This document shows, one piece after another, positions 20,931 to 31,969 of a stretch of 64,000 bases of DNA (its first letter is position 1; each line of letters begins with the position of its first letter). The notes beneath the pieces were generated by a model. The model was given only the letters and a program-made list of their open reading frames with translations, was not told the DNA's origin and searched no databases. The stretch lies in assembly GCF_905171765.1 (NCBI RefSeq), contig NC_053392.1, positions 341,465,010 to 341,529,009 on the forward strand. Reading direction: 5' to 3'. This DNA comes from Bufo bufo (Eukaryota; Chordata; Amphibia; Anura; Bufonidae). The position numbers were made by a program, and so were the translations under genes.

Positions 20931-21557
20931 TTATTATAACATCAGGTGACAAGGGGCGTTTTTCTTTTTTCATTTGAAACTTTTTTCTATTAAAAACTAA
21001 ATTTTTTTTACTTTTTTTATCTTTTACCCTTTTTCTGGCTTTTGGGGGTCTGATCCCCTCTGCAATGCATTACAATACATCTGTTTTGATAGATAATCAA
21101 TATCTGATCAGTGGAGGACCCAACATCCTGCACCCTCATGATTAGCTGTTCCTGCAGCTTCCGACACTGGAACTAGCACTTTGAATGGAAAAGAAAGCAC
21201 AGCTCTATTCAAAGTATGGTGGCAGTGCTCCATTGAAGTTCTGGTTGCCGGAGGTTGCAGGGAATAGCTTATTGATGGGGCTGTGGCATCTCAGATCACC
21301 GCCAATTTGATATTAATGACTTATCCTGAGGATAGGTCATCAATATCAGGAGTCCGTAAAACCCCCTTTAACCTGTTTATTCCTGTAAGCTTATATCACT
21401 GTACTTTTAAGCATAAGAAAAGTTATCAACGAAAACTAAACAATATAAAATGCATATTCTACAGAATGGGAATAATAATAATAAAAAAACAACTGTTAAT
21501 AATCATGTATTATTGTTTATCAGCTTTCGTACCTAATATAGTGTATTTTTAAAACTA
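20931..21557. other. T-rich to mixed sequence with MITE remnants
   Basis: After the tandem block comes a T-rich segment, then a mixed-composition part with a palindromic TATCCTGAGGATAGGTCATC near 21322, a motif common in frog MITEs. No gene is visible. Confidence 0.45.
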
Positions 21558-22210
21558 TTAAAGGGGTTGTCCGAGTTATGAAAAAATAAATATATAGCAC
21601 TGATAATCTGATGGGCAGCAATATATAACTAAGCTAAGCAAGTTTTATGCAAAAAATATATATATATTTCCTCATTTCCCTGGTTCTTTTCTGGCCCTTT
21701 GTTTACATACAATAAAAACATCCTTTGCCCCGCCCCCTGCTCTGCTAAGTGAGTGAATACAAGTGCTGCCCTGAGTGACATGTCTGCCTGCTGGGAGACT
21801 ATGCAGCATGTTGTATGTGTAGAACTACAAGTCCCAGCTGTATAATGACACTGCTAATACACACAGGATCTTCCCCCTACCTTCTTGTGCAATGCTCTCT
21901 CTAGTCCTTCAGCTCCTGTGCACAGAATTGTCACTGCTGCAGATACCCAGTGTGTGTGCAGCTGAAGGGGTTAAGAATCCTAGGAGAGAGCAGTGAAGGG
22001 GGCGTGGCCAGCACAGTGACCTCTCGTTTACAGGCTTGTAAACAAAGTTTATCAGAGCAGGGAGAGAAGCTGACATCACAGGTCATGTGACCCTCAGTGA
22101 AATCTGAGAAACCAGCCACTGGAGTTAAAGTGAGTTAATTGGAAAGCTGTTATATTTGCCCAGTTAGGAACATAGAAAAAACAAAAAAATAACTCGGGCA
22201 ACCCCTTTAA
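21558..22210. mobile_element. TTAA-flanked MITE (piggyBac-like), 650 bp
   Basis: TTAA occurs at both edges (21558-21561 and 22207-22210). Directly inside are inverted ends AGGGGTTGTCCGAGTTAT and its near-complement (ATAACTCGGGCAACCCCT). The TTAA target and end structure fit a non-autonomous piggyBac-type element. The interior has no reading frame with a domain. Confidence 0.8.
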
Positions 22211-22724
22211 TCACAGAGCATCAATTTAGAATTCTAGTGCTTTCACTGCTTGAAATGGGTCAATGTCATATTTTATTTAGCATTCACAGGATCCCTCATA
22301 TAGGAGATACTGACATGCTATGTTGTAGAGAAATGCCTGTCTCTAGAAAGCATATTTCTCTTTCACGGTCATTGTTTGAAGCACTAAACTTGACTTTGAA
22401 AGAGCTACATAAACCAGAGTTAATCTAAATGTATTTGGCAACAGCCGGAATAGAAGTATAATATAAAGGGAATAATCATCATGAGGCCATGAGACATGAT
22501 ATTTTTCATAAGTAACCTGATAAATTCAGGTTTCATAAATAATCTGATATAATTAATATGCATACATTTTATTTAGGATAGATAGGCAGACAGAGGGATA
22601 TAAAATGCTTTATATAATGATGAAGGTTGCAAAGTTGTTGTCTAGCTATACCATTAAGAAAGTCAACATACATAAGTGAAAACAAAAGTGAAGACAAGTA
22701 AAAATCTTCAAGGTAATGGCTATG
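22211..22724. other. Non-coding stretch
   Basis: No gene or named repeat was recognised. It ends at the target site of the hAT derivative that follows. Confidence 0.45.
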
Positions 22725-22732
22725 TTCCTGCA

Positions 22733-24155
22733 TAGAGATGGCCTTGCGGATCGCCCGGCGGTCGTTTCGCGGCAAACTTTGACTGTTCGCGGTTTGCCGA
22801 ACATGCGAACATATGCCGATATTCGTGCGCGACATTTTATTTAACATTGTGAAAAACTTTGACCCATGACACATCCATCAGGTGGTACAGGACAGCCAAT
22901 TGAAACGTTTCAGCACATGGACATACCCCCTACCTTATAAATAGACCTGATCTGACATTCAGTCTTTTGTCAGTGTAGGCAGAGGTTGCTGTGTGGCGCA
23001 GGGACAGGCTGTTAGGGAAACCAAACGCTAGCTAATAGGGCCACAAAAGCCCTTTTAAAGACTAGTATAGGTGAGCTATCGATAGGTGGGACATACAGAG
23101 GGGTGCGATATACTTATAATATACTTTTATAATGAGTCAAAAACACATAGATAGATCTATATAGTGATCACCTGGAAGTCAGGGGCTTAGAGGCTAGGAG
23201 CTTATTAGGGCCATTTTTATATAGGGTAAGGTTCCGGACGGGGTCACTCTTATCAGGGCGGGTGCTCTGTGGTTAGGCTATCAGGGCCAGATTAGCACCC
23301 CCCTGTAGGGCAATATCAGGGACAGTTCTTTGCCCACCCTGTCCTTCAATACCACATCATCATCTAGCCCAGGGATGGATGTTTTTTGCTTTCCCTCCTG
23401 GATTCATCGATGTGCACTGGAACCCCCCCGGATTGTGGTAGGACATATGGTTTCTGATTTGGTGCCACTGAGCCCCTGATTTAGTGCCGCCGAGCACTTG
23501 TTATTGCCTACCACATCTATGCTTTTTGCTTAACTTTAATAATTTGATTTATTTTCATTTTGAGAGATATCTTTTAATAGTAACATTATTAAAGGTTACG
23601 TTTTATCTTTATGTATATTCTAATGGATTGCCTTCCTTGTACAACGTTATAATATACTTTCTAACATAGAAAGTATATTATAGTGCATTTGTATTGTGCA
23701 GCAGTTGTGTGCGGTTCTGCTGCGATACTGCAGATATATAGAGGGACAAGGGTTATTGGAACAAATCATTTCTACTGTGATATACCAGTTGCCCCCCCAA
23801 AAAATTGATTGAAGCAGGGGTGGTATATACCAATAATATACTTTCGATATAGTGCATTTAGGTAGCGCAACAGGGCACATTTAAGAGAATTTCCCTTTAA
23901 GACGCATAAAAATGTCCTCTGATTGAGACATATTTTTTGTTGGAATTAATGTCAATGGTCCCCCTCTAGTATGTCACTGTCCATGTTGTGGGACTATTTG
24001 TGCACTTCTACTAAGTATTTGGTGGCTGCAAATATGAGCTGAAGGTTTTTCAGGTTTGCCTGCCATTAAAGTGAATGGGGCCCGCCGCGATCTTGCGGTT
24101 TGCGAACATTTGATGACAATCGCGAACCGTCCCGGCCGATGTTTGTCCATCACAA
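22733..24155. mobile_element. Non-autonomous hAT-type element, 1.4 kb
   Basis: The string TTCCTGCATAG occurs at 22725-22735 and 24156-24166, and contains an 8-bp hAT target duplication whose exact frame is ambiguous. The ends are weakly inverted: TAGAGATGGCC on the left and TTGTGATGGAC reverse complemented on the right. The subterminal parts carry CpG-rich GCGGTTTGCCGAAC-type motifs at both ends. The leader has TTATAAATAG near 22937. There is no transposase, so it would depend on a related autonomous hAT. Confidence 0.75.
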
Positions 24156-24166
24156 TTCCTGCATAG

Positions 24167-24394
24167 TCCTTTCACCTGGCTGAGTCAATCAAGAAAGAAA
24201 GGGAGGGGCATCCAGAGGAAGTGTGAGGATCAAGAGAACACAGAGTGACTTAGGTCTGCCCTCAGGGGACTCAAAGGGTTTATACTTTAATTGATGTAAA
24301 ATATGAAAATCAGACACTATACAGTATGTGACAATCTCTTTCCAACAAAACTAGAACAAACCCTTTACCTCACATGAACCTAGAGATCTACCTA
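24167..24394. other. Flanking sequence with interspersed repeat fragment
   Basis: No gene. The segment 24330-24394 resembles 6838-6900, as noted there. Confidence 0.4.
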
Positions 24395-25404
24395 GCGGCG
24401 TGCCTAGGGTGTTTGGCACTCGGGGCAAGTCCTTTCTCTGGCACCCTCCCAATACTTTAAAGAATGGTACCCCCTCACAGTAGTTATGCCCACATTGTGC
24501 CCCCTTAAAGTACTTATCCCTTCATTGTGCCCCCTTCACAGTAGTTATGCCCTCATTGTGCCCCCTCACAGTAGTTATGCCCTCTCTGTGCCCCTTTTGC
24601 AGTAGTATTGCCCTATCTGTGCCCCCTTCACAGTTGTAATACCCTCTTTGTGGCCCATCACAGTTAGTAGTTATGCCCTCTCTGTGTCCCTTTCACAGTA
24701 GTAATGTTCTCTCTGTGCCCCTTCAGAGTAGTAATACCCTCACTGTGCCCCCATAACATTAGTAATGCCCTCTGTGCCCCTTCACAGTAGTAATGCCCTC
24801 TGTGCCCCTTCACAGTAGTAATGCCCTCTGTGCCGCCTTCACAGTAGCAAAGCCCTCTGTGTCCCCTTCAGAGTAGTAATGCCCATTGTGCCCCATTCAT
24901 AATAATAATGGCCATTGTGCCCCTTCATAGTAGTAATGTCCTCTGTGCCCCTTTGTAGTAGTAATGCCTTCTGTGCACCTTTGTGGTAGTATTGCCCTCT
25001 GTGCCCCCTTTGTAGTAGTATTGCCCTCTGTGTCCCCTTTGTAGTAGTATTGCCCTCTGTACCCCCTTTGTAGTAGTATTGCCCTCTGTGCCCCCTTTGC
25101 AGTAGTAATGCCCTCTGTGCCCCCTCCATGGTAGAAATGCCTATTGTGCACCATTCACAGTAGTAAAGCCCTCTGTGCCCTGTATGTGTTAAGAAAAACA
25201 ACAAAAAACACAGTAACTACTCACCTTGTCCCGTTCCTGATGCTCACATACAGTACTCCCCTACAGACACAAATCGCGCTGCAGCACTGTGTGGGAGGAG
25301 CACAGGAAGATTCCTGGGTTGCAGGCTCCTCCCACACATGCCGTCCGCACGATCTGTGCCTGTAGGCTGAATGATGGAGCATGGAGAAGTCTCGCTGCTT
25401 CATC
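24395..25404. repeat. Repeat with 35-bp minisatellite
   Basis: From about 24468 to 25175 there are roughly 20 copies of a 35-bp unit of the form GTAGTATTGCCCTCTGTGCC. The step is not a multiple of three, so the open frames on the minus strand cycle through three peptide forms and are artefacts. The right part (25175-25404) is mixed sequence containing CCTCCCACAC inverted motifs. It abuts the truncated hAT3 at 25404. Confidence 0.75.
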
Positions 25405-26770
25405 ATTCAGTGCGGGAGAGATAATGGAAGCTAGGCAGCTTCCAGTGAGGCTGAGCACACACCATTAAAGGCAGCAGATTCCTAAAGGCAGCAGACTCTA
25501 CTAACTGGTACAGCAGCAACTGCACTACCAGCAAGTTGGCCAGGTAGGAATTAATTTTGCACACCAGCAGATTGCTGGACGTGTTGAGTTGTTTCCTGGC
25601 CATGCATTCCATCTTCAATTATGGACGACAGAGAAAAGGAGAAGGAGGAGTCTGAGCAGGAGAAGTAGAAATTTATGATGATGATGTGAAAGACCCTACT
25701 GCCCGCGGATGCGACCAAGCTGCTGCAAGGGATACTAGGAGAAGGAGGAAACTCTTCTTGCAGTAGCTAGCGGCCACCTTTGCTTGTGCATGAGATGGGT
25801 GATCCTGCTTAATGTGGTTCAATAGAGCTGTTTGTGTCTTTGTTTGCCTGCCCACAGCTTATTTTACTCTTGCAGAGTTTGCAGAGGGCAATGCTTCTGT
25901 CTTCTGGCAGCATGGAGAAAAACTGGCAGATGGTATATATTCACACAGAGCGAGAGGCAGCTGAGCTTGGCTTAGCTCTGGCACATTTTGGGCCTAATGC
26001 ACCACAGTGTCAGCGGCATCACCAGATCCCAAAGCAGCTATCGCCATGACAGTTCTTGGGGAGCTATGTCGCCTCTGCTCTTTTTGCTGCCACTGCTACC
26101 ACCCTCCTGATCTGATGTTGCCTCATCCGAAGCACCGCAATCTGGCTTCCGGGTCCTGTCCAACACACAATCATCTGAGTCCTCATATTCTCTGCCGCTT
26201 TTATCAGACAGTGAGATTTTGTGGTGGGCTCCTTGGCCCCCATCCCCTGCTCTGCATTCACCAATCTTCCCTGCTGCTGCCCCCACTATCACAACCACCA
26301 ACATAGCTATGCATGAGGTCCCCAGCCTCCTCCAGAACCTCCTCATTAGGGTAGTCCAAATGATGATTACTCTCACACAAGTTGTCAACAGGAAGACTCT
26401 CTTGACTATCTGCTATAGGGCGTGGTGGGGTTTTGTTGCCACCTCTTAGGAAAAAGGAAGGCACCACACTAGGAAAGGGCTTTGAAGACAGAGAAGACTC
26501 CACTGAAAGGCTTCTTTGGGGCTGCAAGGAGAAGGAGCAGGAGGAATGCTGTGACACCTAGCTTCAAGGCATGGTGTTGACTCCACATTTTTCTGCTGTG
26601 ACTGAGAGCAGGAGTGATTAATCCAATTCACAATCTTATCCTTTTTCTCCTCAAGATTAATGTGGCGCCTTTCCAAAGCCAGGTAGAATTGGGGCCTACT
26701 ATGACTACTACTACTACTTCTGACTGGATTGCTGGTGCTGCTACTTTTGGGACTCATATACACAGTCAAA
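25405..26770 (-). pseudogene. hAT transposase N-terminal half, disrupted
   Basis: Recognisable parts on the minus strand are acidic and serine-rich segments (SDEATSDQEGGSSGSKKS near 26080), a BED zinc finger tail (ALLNHIKQDHPSHAQAK near 25780-25830), and after further frame changes a NSYLANLLVVQLLLYQLVES block near 25500 followed by WKLPSFHYLSRT. These line up with the same blocks in hAT2. The catalytic core and dimerisation region are missing. Several stops and frameshifts are present, so it is a relic. Confidence 0.75.
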
Positions 26771-26999
26771 GTATGGAATGGTTTGCAAGTCTGTTTTTTG
26801 GAACTTAAAGACAGAGAGGCACATTAAAATGTCCCTCCCTTCCCACAAAGACACTGCTACTGGCAATTGACTTTGGAACTAATGCAGTATCTGCACCACT
26901 AAAAGATTTGGGCCTACTGTCTTGTGTGTGTTCAAATATGCAAATTCAGAAAAAAGTGTAAAACACAAGATGTCAACCTACTATGAGATTATTTCCCCC

Positions 27000-27290
27000 C
27001 ACTCCACACCAACACTTGAACTGTAGATTTTCTGACACCCATTTCAGACAAGTATTTCACTTTTTCACTTAGAGATTTCAGACTCTACCCTCTGTATTGT
27101 AAGACACACGTTGGACACTTGTATTTTGTATTGCTATATTTAAAAAAAAAAAAAAACTTGAACTGTCTGGAGATTTAAAATGTTACCCTCTGTATTGTAA
27201 GACACACTTGTATATTGCTATTTTCCCAAGCAAGAAAAAACTTGAACTGTCTGGAGATACCCTTCGGTCTAGTAGTTCAGGTTTTTTCAG
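27000..27290. repeat. Short tandem region in hAT3 leader
   Basis: Three degenerate copies of a roughly 90-140 bp unit share CTCTGTATTGTAAGACACAC and AACTTGAACTGTCTGGAGAT. This is a third example of tandem repetition in the leader of a hAT element in this window. Confidence 0.65.
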
Positions 27291-27983
27291 TGAGATTTCA
27301 AACGCTATCTATCTTCTTGATGGAAAAACATGTGTTGTACAGTTTTGAGCTTATACCCCTCCCCCCCCCCCCACACACACACACACCAAAAAAACAACTG
27401 TATTTCTGTTCAAATGGGAAAAAAAATTAATGTTCTTGTAGGTAGTTGCGGTTGAGGTTCTGCGGCAGCTGCAGCTGTGCTAGGGGGGCACCTAGCTGAA
27501 AGCTTTCCCTGCCTTTCCGTATTCTACACAATTCTTCTTCTTTCTAGCTTTTCCCTTTACTGTCCCCGACACTAGAATAGGAGTTTGATTGTGACTGTAC
27601 GCGGTCCCTAAGATTGTTTTCTGTCAGACACTGCTAGACCCATCCACCCTCATTCACAGCCTAACACAGAATGACGTTTTAGTTTTTATGAAAGGGCACA
27701 TCCCTGCCTGCTGCAGCACTGATTGGCTCATCTAGGCTGTCTGTAGGCCGGTGAGCCAATCAGGACAAACCCTCCCTCTCCACTTCTTCTCAGGGTCATG
27801 TGAGCATCCTTTTTCTTCCTCCCTAATGTTTTTCCCACCGTCATGTGCAGTAGAATGGCGCTGCTCGTCATTACTGGATTCGGCCCATGCGAACCTGAAA
27901 AGGTTCAGGTTTGTCTGCCGGATGGATGTTTTGAGAAGCTCGTAATGAACCGAGTTTGTTACAAACTGATTCGCTTATCTCTG

Positions 27984-29142
27984 ATTTGGATTACTAGGTA
28001 GACTGCTTAGGCCTAGGTATTCTTTAACAGAAATTGGTAGAATTTCAGAGACAGTCAAACCCCTTAGACTTGCAAAAGAGACATACATTCATTCAGGAAA
28101 TAAAAAGTAAGGTACAACTACTGCAATAAAGTACATGCCATTAATCACATACATAGTATAACATGGCTAAACATATGTGAAGTCACCCATTACTTCACTG
28201 AAGGTGCACAATTCAAGGATATGGTTTGCTGGAAGGGGGTTATTAAGTGTTCCATCAGTCCTCATTAGGGCAACTCCTTAAAGACTTATATGCCACTAAG
28301 TAGAATTACGAAACGCTTAATACGTAAGATCTCAGACTTCTAAGAGAATAAATATAGTAATATAATATTGATTGCAACTGAAATAATAATGTGAGATGCT
28401 TTTTAATAGAGGTAAATAAAAAGAACAATACAATTAAATAAATATAATATGAGCTTACTTAAATAAAGTATGCTATTTTGTGTCATTGCAATATAATGAT
28501 GCTTTTCTTCATTGTATTCTACTTCAATAATACAATACAGTGCATTACTTTACTTGCCTTTAATTATATTGTATGGAAATTAATTTATTGCAAGAAATAT
28601 TATAAAAACTAAATTTGTTAATTTGAGTATTTATTCAAGATCCTTAAACATTATATTAAAAAAAAGTATAGATACATGGAATTAATGCTTTGTATACTAT
28701 ACAAAAAGAAGGATATGTATATACTTGGATCAATTATTTAAAATTGACAATATTATTCCTCTTTGAGGTTGTTAACATCGAAGAGAGGGGGATCCACTGT
28801 CTGTTCAAAAAATTTAGCTGAACCAACTGGGATATACTGTATTACCTTAGCTGCTTTAAAAGAATACTTGCTTGTACAATAAATATATTTAGTTTAGCAT
28901 TCTCTTTTTCTATACATAGCCAGAAATATCATTTCCATTATAGAATTTGAAGGCAGTAGATTACAATGCAGTAATGTTAAATTTGATTTATTGGTTTATT
29001 TCCAGTAGTTTATCTAATTCTTTATACTCTACAATTGTATTGTATATTGAATTCTCTTTTCAATGGCCGAATAAAATTACACACTATAGAATAAAAGGTA
29101 ATTGAAAATCCATCAAAGAAATTTCTGTTATATTGATTTGCG
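27984..29142. other. AT-rich non-coding stretch
   Basis: No gene, array or recognisable element is visible; this may be unmodified host DNA. It provides the left flank for the palindromic PLE. Confidence 0.5.
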
Positions 29143-29159
29143 TTGTATGCTGTAGCATA
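29143..29159. repeat. 17-bp target-site duplication, left copy
   Basis: TTGTATGCTGTAGCATA here is repeated exactly at 31640-31656, enclosing the whole palindromic PLE. The string is itself partly palindromic. Confidence 0.85.
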
Positions 29160-29243
29160 CAAAAGATAAATCCCAGCAGCTGTGTCTTTCAAATAAGCTT
29201 CTTTTTTATTTTTTCTTCATAAAGCAGAAAGTCCTACAACCAG

Positions 29244-29276
29244 GACGCGTTTCGGCATGCAAGCCTTTTTCAACAG
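29244..29276 (-). ncRNA. Hammerhead-like motif, left PLE arm
   Basis: Mirror copy of the motif at 31457-31489: CTGTTGA core, a GGC/GCC stem and GAAACGCGTC on the minus strand. The core has T in place of the invariant A of CTGATGA, which should strongly reduce self-cleavage. Confidence 0.6.
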
Positions 29277-29547
29277 GTACATCCATAAAATAAATCAAAA
29301 CTTATATATAGGGTCTAGTTCAGCCCATTCATGACGTCTCCACCCAGTGGGTGGTATTTTAAATGAATAATTAATCAATCAATTAATGATAGCAGGTGAA
29401 AAACAAAGCAACATATGTCATGGGTTATATTCTACCTTATTGGAGAATCTATATATCCTTTTCATCACATGGCAGCGGTCTAAAAAGAATACATGAAAAT
29501 ATAATAAATGTATCTATATATTTCAAATATTATGCAACAACAAAATC

Positions 29548-30315
29548 TCATAAATGTGCGACCTCATACTCCCTATTAAGTCCCCTTGGATGCAGTGTAT
29601 CCAGGGTATGGATCCAAAAAGCCTCTCTTCTGAGGAGAAGCCTTTTGACATCCCCCCCTCTCCTTGGTCTCTTTACCTGTTCTAATATTTGAAAACGTAA
29701 CTGTGCGACAGTATGTTTGTATTCCTCAAAGTGACATGGAACCGGTAACATGAGTTTTTTTGTCCTGATATCAGATTTATGTTTACTGATGCGATCCTTC
29801 ACTGCCTGCATTGTCTCACCCACATATAATAGGCCGCAAGGACATTTAATAAGGTATATAACATTTGCGGAATCACAGGTAAAAAAAACCTTTATTCCAA
29901 AACTTTTACCAGTATGAGGATGATGAAACGAAGGACCTTTAATTACATGTGAGCACTGGAGACAATGCAGGCAGGGAAATGTACCCATCCGCGGCGAGGA
30001 TATCCGCTGTTGTTTCAACATTGCTTTTGTACTGCCTAAGTCTGCATGAACCAATTTGTCACGATAGTTCAAATTCTTTTTATTGCAGATGAGAGGTGAG
30101 TGTTTAAATTCATCAACCTGAGGGTACGCTTTATTTAACAGGTGCCAATGTTTCCTCACTATATTATCAATGCCTGTATTGAATGGATGGAATTTATGGA
30201 TAAAAGCTATCCTGGATTTATCTCCATCTAATGAGGCCCTCACCCCTTCTCTCCCTTCTCTAGCTGTTTTCAGAATAGTCAATGGATAACCGCGTTCACA
30301 AAATCTCTCTGTCAT
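29548..30315 (-). CDS. PLE C-terminal protein with GIY-YIG endonuclease (left arm)
   Basis: A 255-residue open frame, identical in translation to 30418-31185. It covers the end of the reverse-transcriptase thumb, a linker, a cysteine/histidine cluster (PCLHCLQC near residue 114) and the GIY-YIG nuclease (NVIYLIKCPCGLLYVGE near residue 150, RISKHKS, and RREAFWIH with the conserved glutamate near residue 231). The frame stays open upstream through the palindrome centre, so the given start is only the first ATG and the natural protein started far upstream, in the missing reverse transcriptase. As it stands it cannot support retrotransposition alone. Confidence 0.85.
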   Translation of the reverse strand: MTERFCERGYPLTILKTAREGREGVRASLDGDKSRIAFIHKFHPFNTGIDNIVRKHWHLLNKAYPQVDEFKHSPLICNKKNLNYRDKLVHADLGSTKAMLKQQRISSPRMGTFPCLHCLQCSHVIKGPSFHHPHTGKSFGIKVFFTCDSANVIYLIKCPCGLLYVGETMQAVKDRISKHKSDIRTKKLMLPVPCHFEEYKHTVAQLRFQILEQVKRPRRGGDVKRLLLRREAFWIHTLDTLHPRGLNREYEVAHL

Positions 30316-30360
30316 TTCAGTGATCCTTATTTTTTGTACAGCCGGGTCTGAGACTATTCT

Positions 30361-30372
30361 TTACTCTCTCAG
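30361..30372. other. Centre of the PLE palindrome
   Basis: The 12-bp spacer TTACTCTCTCAG separates the two arms. The arms at this point read GAGACTATTCT and AGAATAGTCTC. A symmetric truncation point with a short spacer suggests snap-back or template switching during insertion, rather than two independent insertions. Confidence 0.85.
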
Positions 30373-30417
30373 AGAATAGTCTCAGACCCGGCTGTACAAA
30401 AAATAAGGATCACTGAA

Positions 30418-31185
30418 ATGACAGAGAGATTTTGTGAACGCGGTTATCCATTGACTATTCTGAAAACAGCTAGAGAAGGGAGAGAAGGGGTGAGGGCCTC
30501 ATTAGATGGAGATAAATCCAGGATAGCTTTTATCCATAAATTCCATCCATTCAATACAGGCATTGATAATATAGTGAGGAAACATTGGCACCTGTTAAAT
30601 AAAGCGTACCCTCAGGTTGATGAATTTAAACACTCACCTCTCATCTGCAATAAAAAGAATTTGAACTATCGTGACAAATTGGTTCATGCAGACTTAGGCA
30701 GTACAAAAGCAATGTTGAAACAACAGCGGATATCCTCGCCGCGGATGGGTACATTTCCCTGCCTGCATTGTCTCCAGTGCTCACATGTAATTAAAGGTCC
30801 TTCGTTTCATCATCCTCATACTGGTAAAAGTTTTGGAATAAAGGTTTTTTTTACCTGTGATTCCGCAAATGTTATATACCTTATTAAATGTCCTTGCGGC
30901 CTATTATATGTGGGTGAGACAATGCAGGCAGTGAAGGATCGCATCAGTAAACATAAATCTGATATCAGGACAAAAAAACTCATGTTACCGGTTCCATGTC
31001 ACTTTGAGGAATACAAACATACTGTCGCACAGTTACGTTTTCAAATATTAGAACAGGTAAAGAGACCAAGGAGAGGGGGGGATGTCAAAAGGCTTCTCCT
31101 CAGAAGAGAGGCTTTTTGGATCCATACCCTGGATACACTGCATCCAAGGGGACTTAATAGGGAGTATGAGGTCGCACATTTATGA
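30418..31185 (+). CDS. PLE C-terminal protein with GIY-YIG endonuclease (right arm)
   Basis: Mirror copy of 29548-30315. The ATG at 30418 gives 255 residues beginning MTERFCERGYPL, a motif that follows the reverse-transcriptase palm and thumb in PLEs. Next come a positively charged linker, the PCLHCLQC cluster, and GIY-YIG domain motifs with YLIKCPCGLLYVGE, KDRISKHKSDI and LLLRREAFWIH. The stop is just before 31186. The catalytic reverse-transcriptase motifs are absent because the copy is truncated at 30373. The open frame and near-identity of the arms indicate recent origin. Expression is unknown. Confidence 0.87.
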   Translation: MTERFCERGYPLTILKTAREGREGVRASLDGDKSRIAFIHKFHPFNTGIDNIVRKHWHLLNKAYPQVDEFKHSPLICNKKNLNYRDKLVHADLGSTKAMLKQQRISSPRMGTFPCLHCLQCSHVIKGPSFHHPHTGKSFGIKVFFTCDSANVIYLIKCPCGLLYVGETMQAVKDRISKHKSDIRTKKLMLPVPCHFEEYKHTVAQLRFQILEQVKRPRRGGDVKRLLLRREAFWIHTLDTLHPRGLNREYEVAHL

Positions 31186-31456
31186 GATTTTGTTGTTGCA
31201 TAATATTTGAAATATATAGATACATTTATTATATTTTCATGTATTCTTTTTAGACCGCTGCCATGTGATGAAAAGGATATATAGATTCTCCAATAAGGTA
31301 GAATATAACCCATGACATATGTTGCTTTGTTTTTCACCTGCTATCATTAATTGATTGATTAATTATTCATTTAAAATACCACCCACTGGGTGGAGACGTC
31401 ATGAATGGGCTGAACTAGACCCTATATATAAGTTTTGATTTATTTTATGGATGTAC

Positions 31457-31489
31457 CTGTTGAAAAAGGCTTGCATGCCGAAACGCGTC
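31457..31489 (+). ncRNA. Hammerhead-like motif, right PLE arm
   Basis: CTGTTGA at 31457-31463, a GGC/GCC stem with a TTGCAT loop, and GAAACGCGTC at 31480-31489. The ACGCGT part can form the tiny two-base-pair helix III typical of retroelement hammerheads, with C as the cleavage-site base. The A-to-T change in the first core box and weak helix I pairing suggest a damaged ribozyme. Confidence 0.6.
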
Positions 31490-31639
31490 CTGGTTGTAGG
31501 ACTTTCTGCTTTATGAAGAAAAAAGAAAAAAGAAGCTTATTTGAAAGACACAGCTGCTGGGATTTATCTTTTGTATCTACTGGAGATTGCTCCTTTCCCG
31601 TGCAGCGTGCACCTAAAGGTGAAGTGCCGACCTGTTTCC

Positions 31640-31656
31640 TTGTATGCTGTAGCATA
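31640..31656. repeat. 17-bp target-site duplication, right copy
   Basis: Exact repeat of 29143-29159, marking the right edge of the palindromic PLE insertion. Confidence 0.85.
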
Positions 31657-31969
31657 ACCTCCTTTTCACACATAAGTATCACAGATTCATGGACCCACCT
31701 ATGCAACATAGTAAACCACTGTTATACTCACAAAAATGTGACTATGCGCCTATCTGAAAAAGCCAAATCTTGCTGTGCAGAAGTGAGAACTCTTCTTGTT
31801 CTGCTATATATCTTGTGCTGTTCTTACTGTTGCATTTCATTCCTTCCATAGTTAGATGAATGAAAACACTAAATTACATTTCTCAAATCTAGCAAATACT
31901 TTAGAGCTCTTCGTCACAGAGTCACAGAGTCACAGAGTTAGTTTCATAGTTCCTGTTGTCTCCACCTCC
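31657..31969. other. Non-coding flank
   Basis: No gene is recognised. A small GTCACAGA triplet repeat lies near 31911-31937. Confidence 0.45.

Larger units (their letters stand above)
25405..27983 (-). mobile_element. hAT transposon hAT3, 5' half only
   Basis: The high-coordinate end carries, on the minus strand, TCAGAGATAAGCGAATCAG, close to the ends of hAT1 and hAT2. Reading on the minus strand from there come a leader, a short tandem region (27000-27290) and the N-terminal half of a BED/hAT transposase, cut off at about 25405 by the neighbouring minisatellite repeat. The other terminus is missing and no target duplication could be found. Confidence 0.75.
29160..31639. mobile_element. Head-to-head palindromic Penelope-like element
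   Basis: Two copies of a 5'-truncated PLE face away from a 12-bp centre (30361-30372). Position x on the left pairs with 60733 minus x on the right over about 1.2 kb (29158-30360 with 30373-31575) with no indel seen. One substitution was noted, in the A/T-rich stretch near 29203. Both copies are cut at the same point in the reverse-transcriptase thumb. The right copy runs about 64 bp further (31576-31639) than the left before the shared 17-bp duplication, so the palindrome appears to have entered the genome as one unit. Confidence 0.92.

Noticed and set aside
24839..25204. 121-codon frame with Gly/Thr/Gln/Arg repeats
   Set aside because: Product of the 35-bp minisatellite cycling through frames; no domain.
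29143..31656. Palindrome as a sequencing or assembly artefact
   Set aside because: A hairpin artefact should mirror the flanks as well. Here the arms end at different points, unique flanks differ, and a 17-bp target duplication encloses the whole.
31435..31851. 138-codon open frame overlapping the right end of the PLE
   Set aside because: It crosses the element boundary and target duplication, has no domain, and part of it mirrors non-coding sequence of the left arm.
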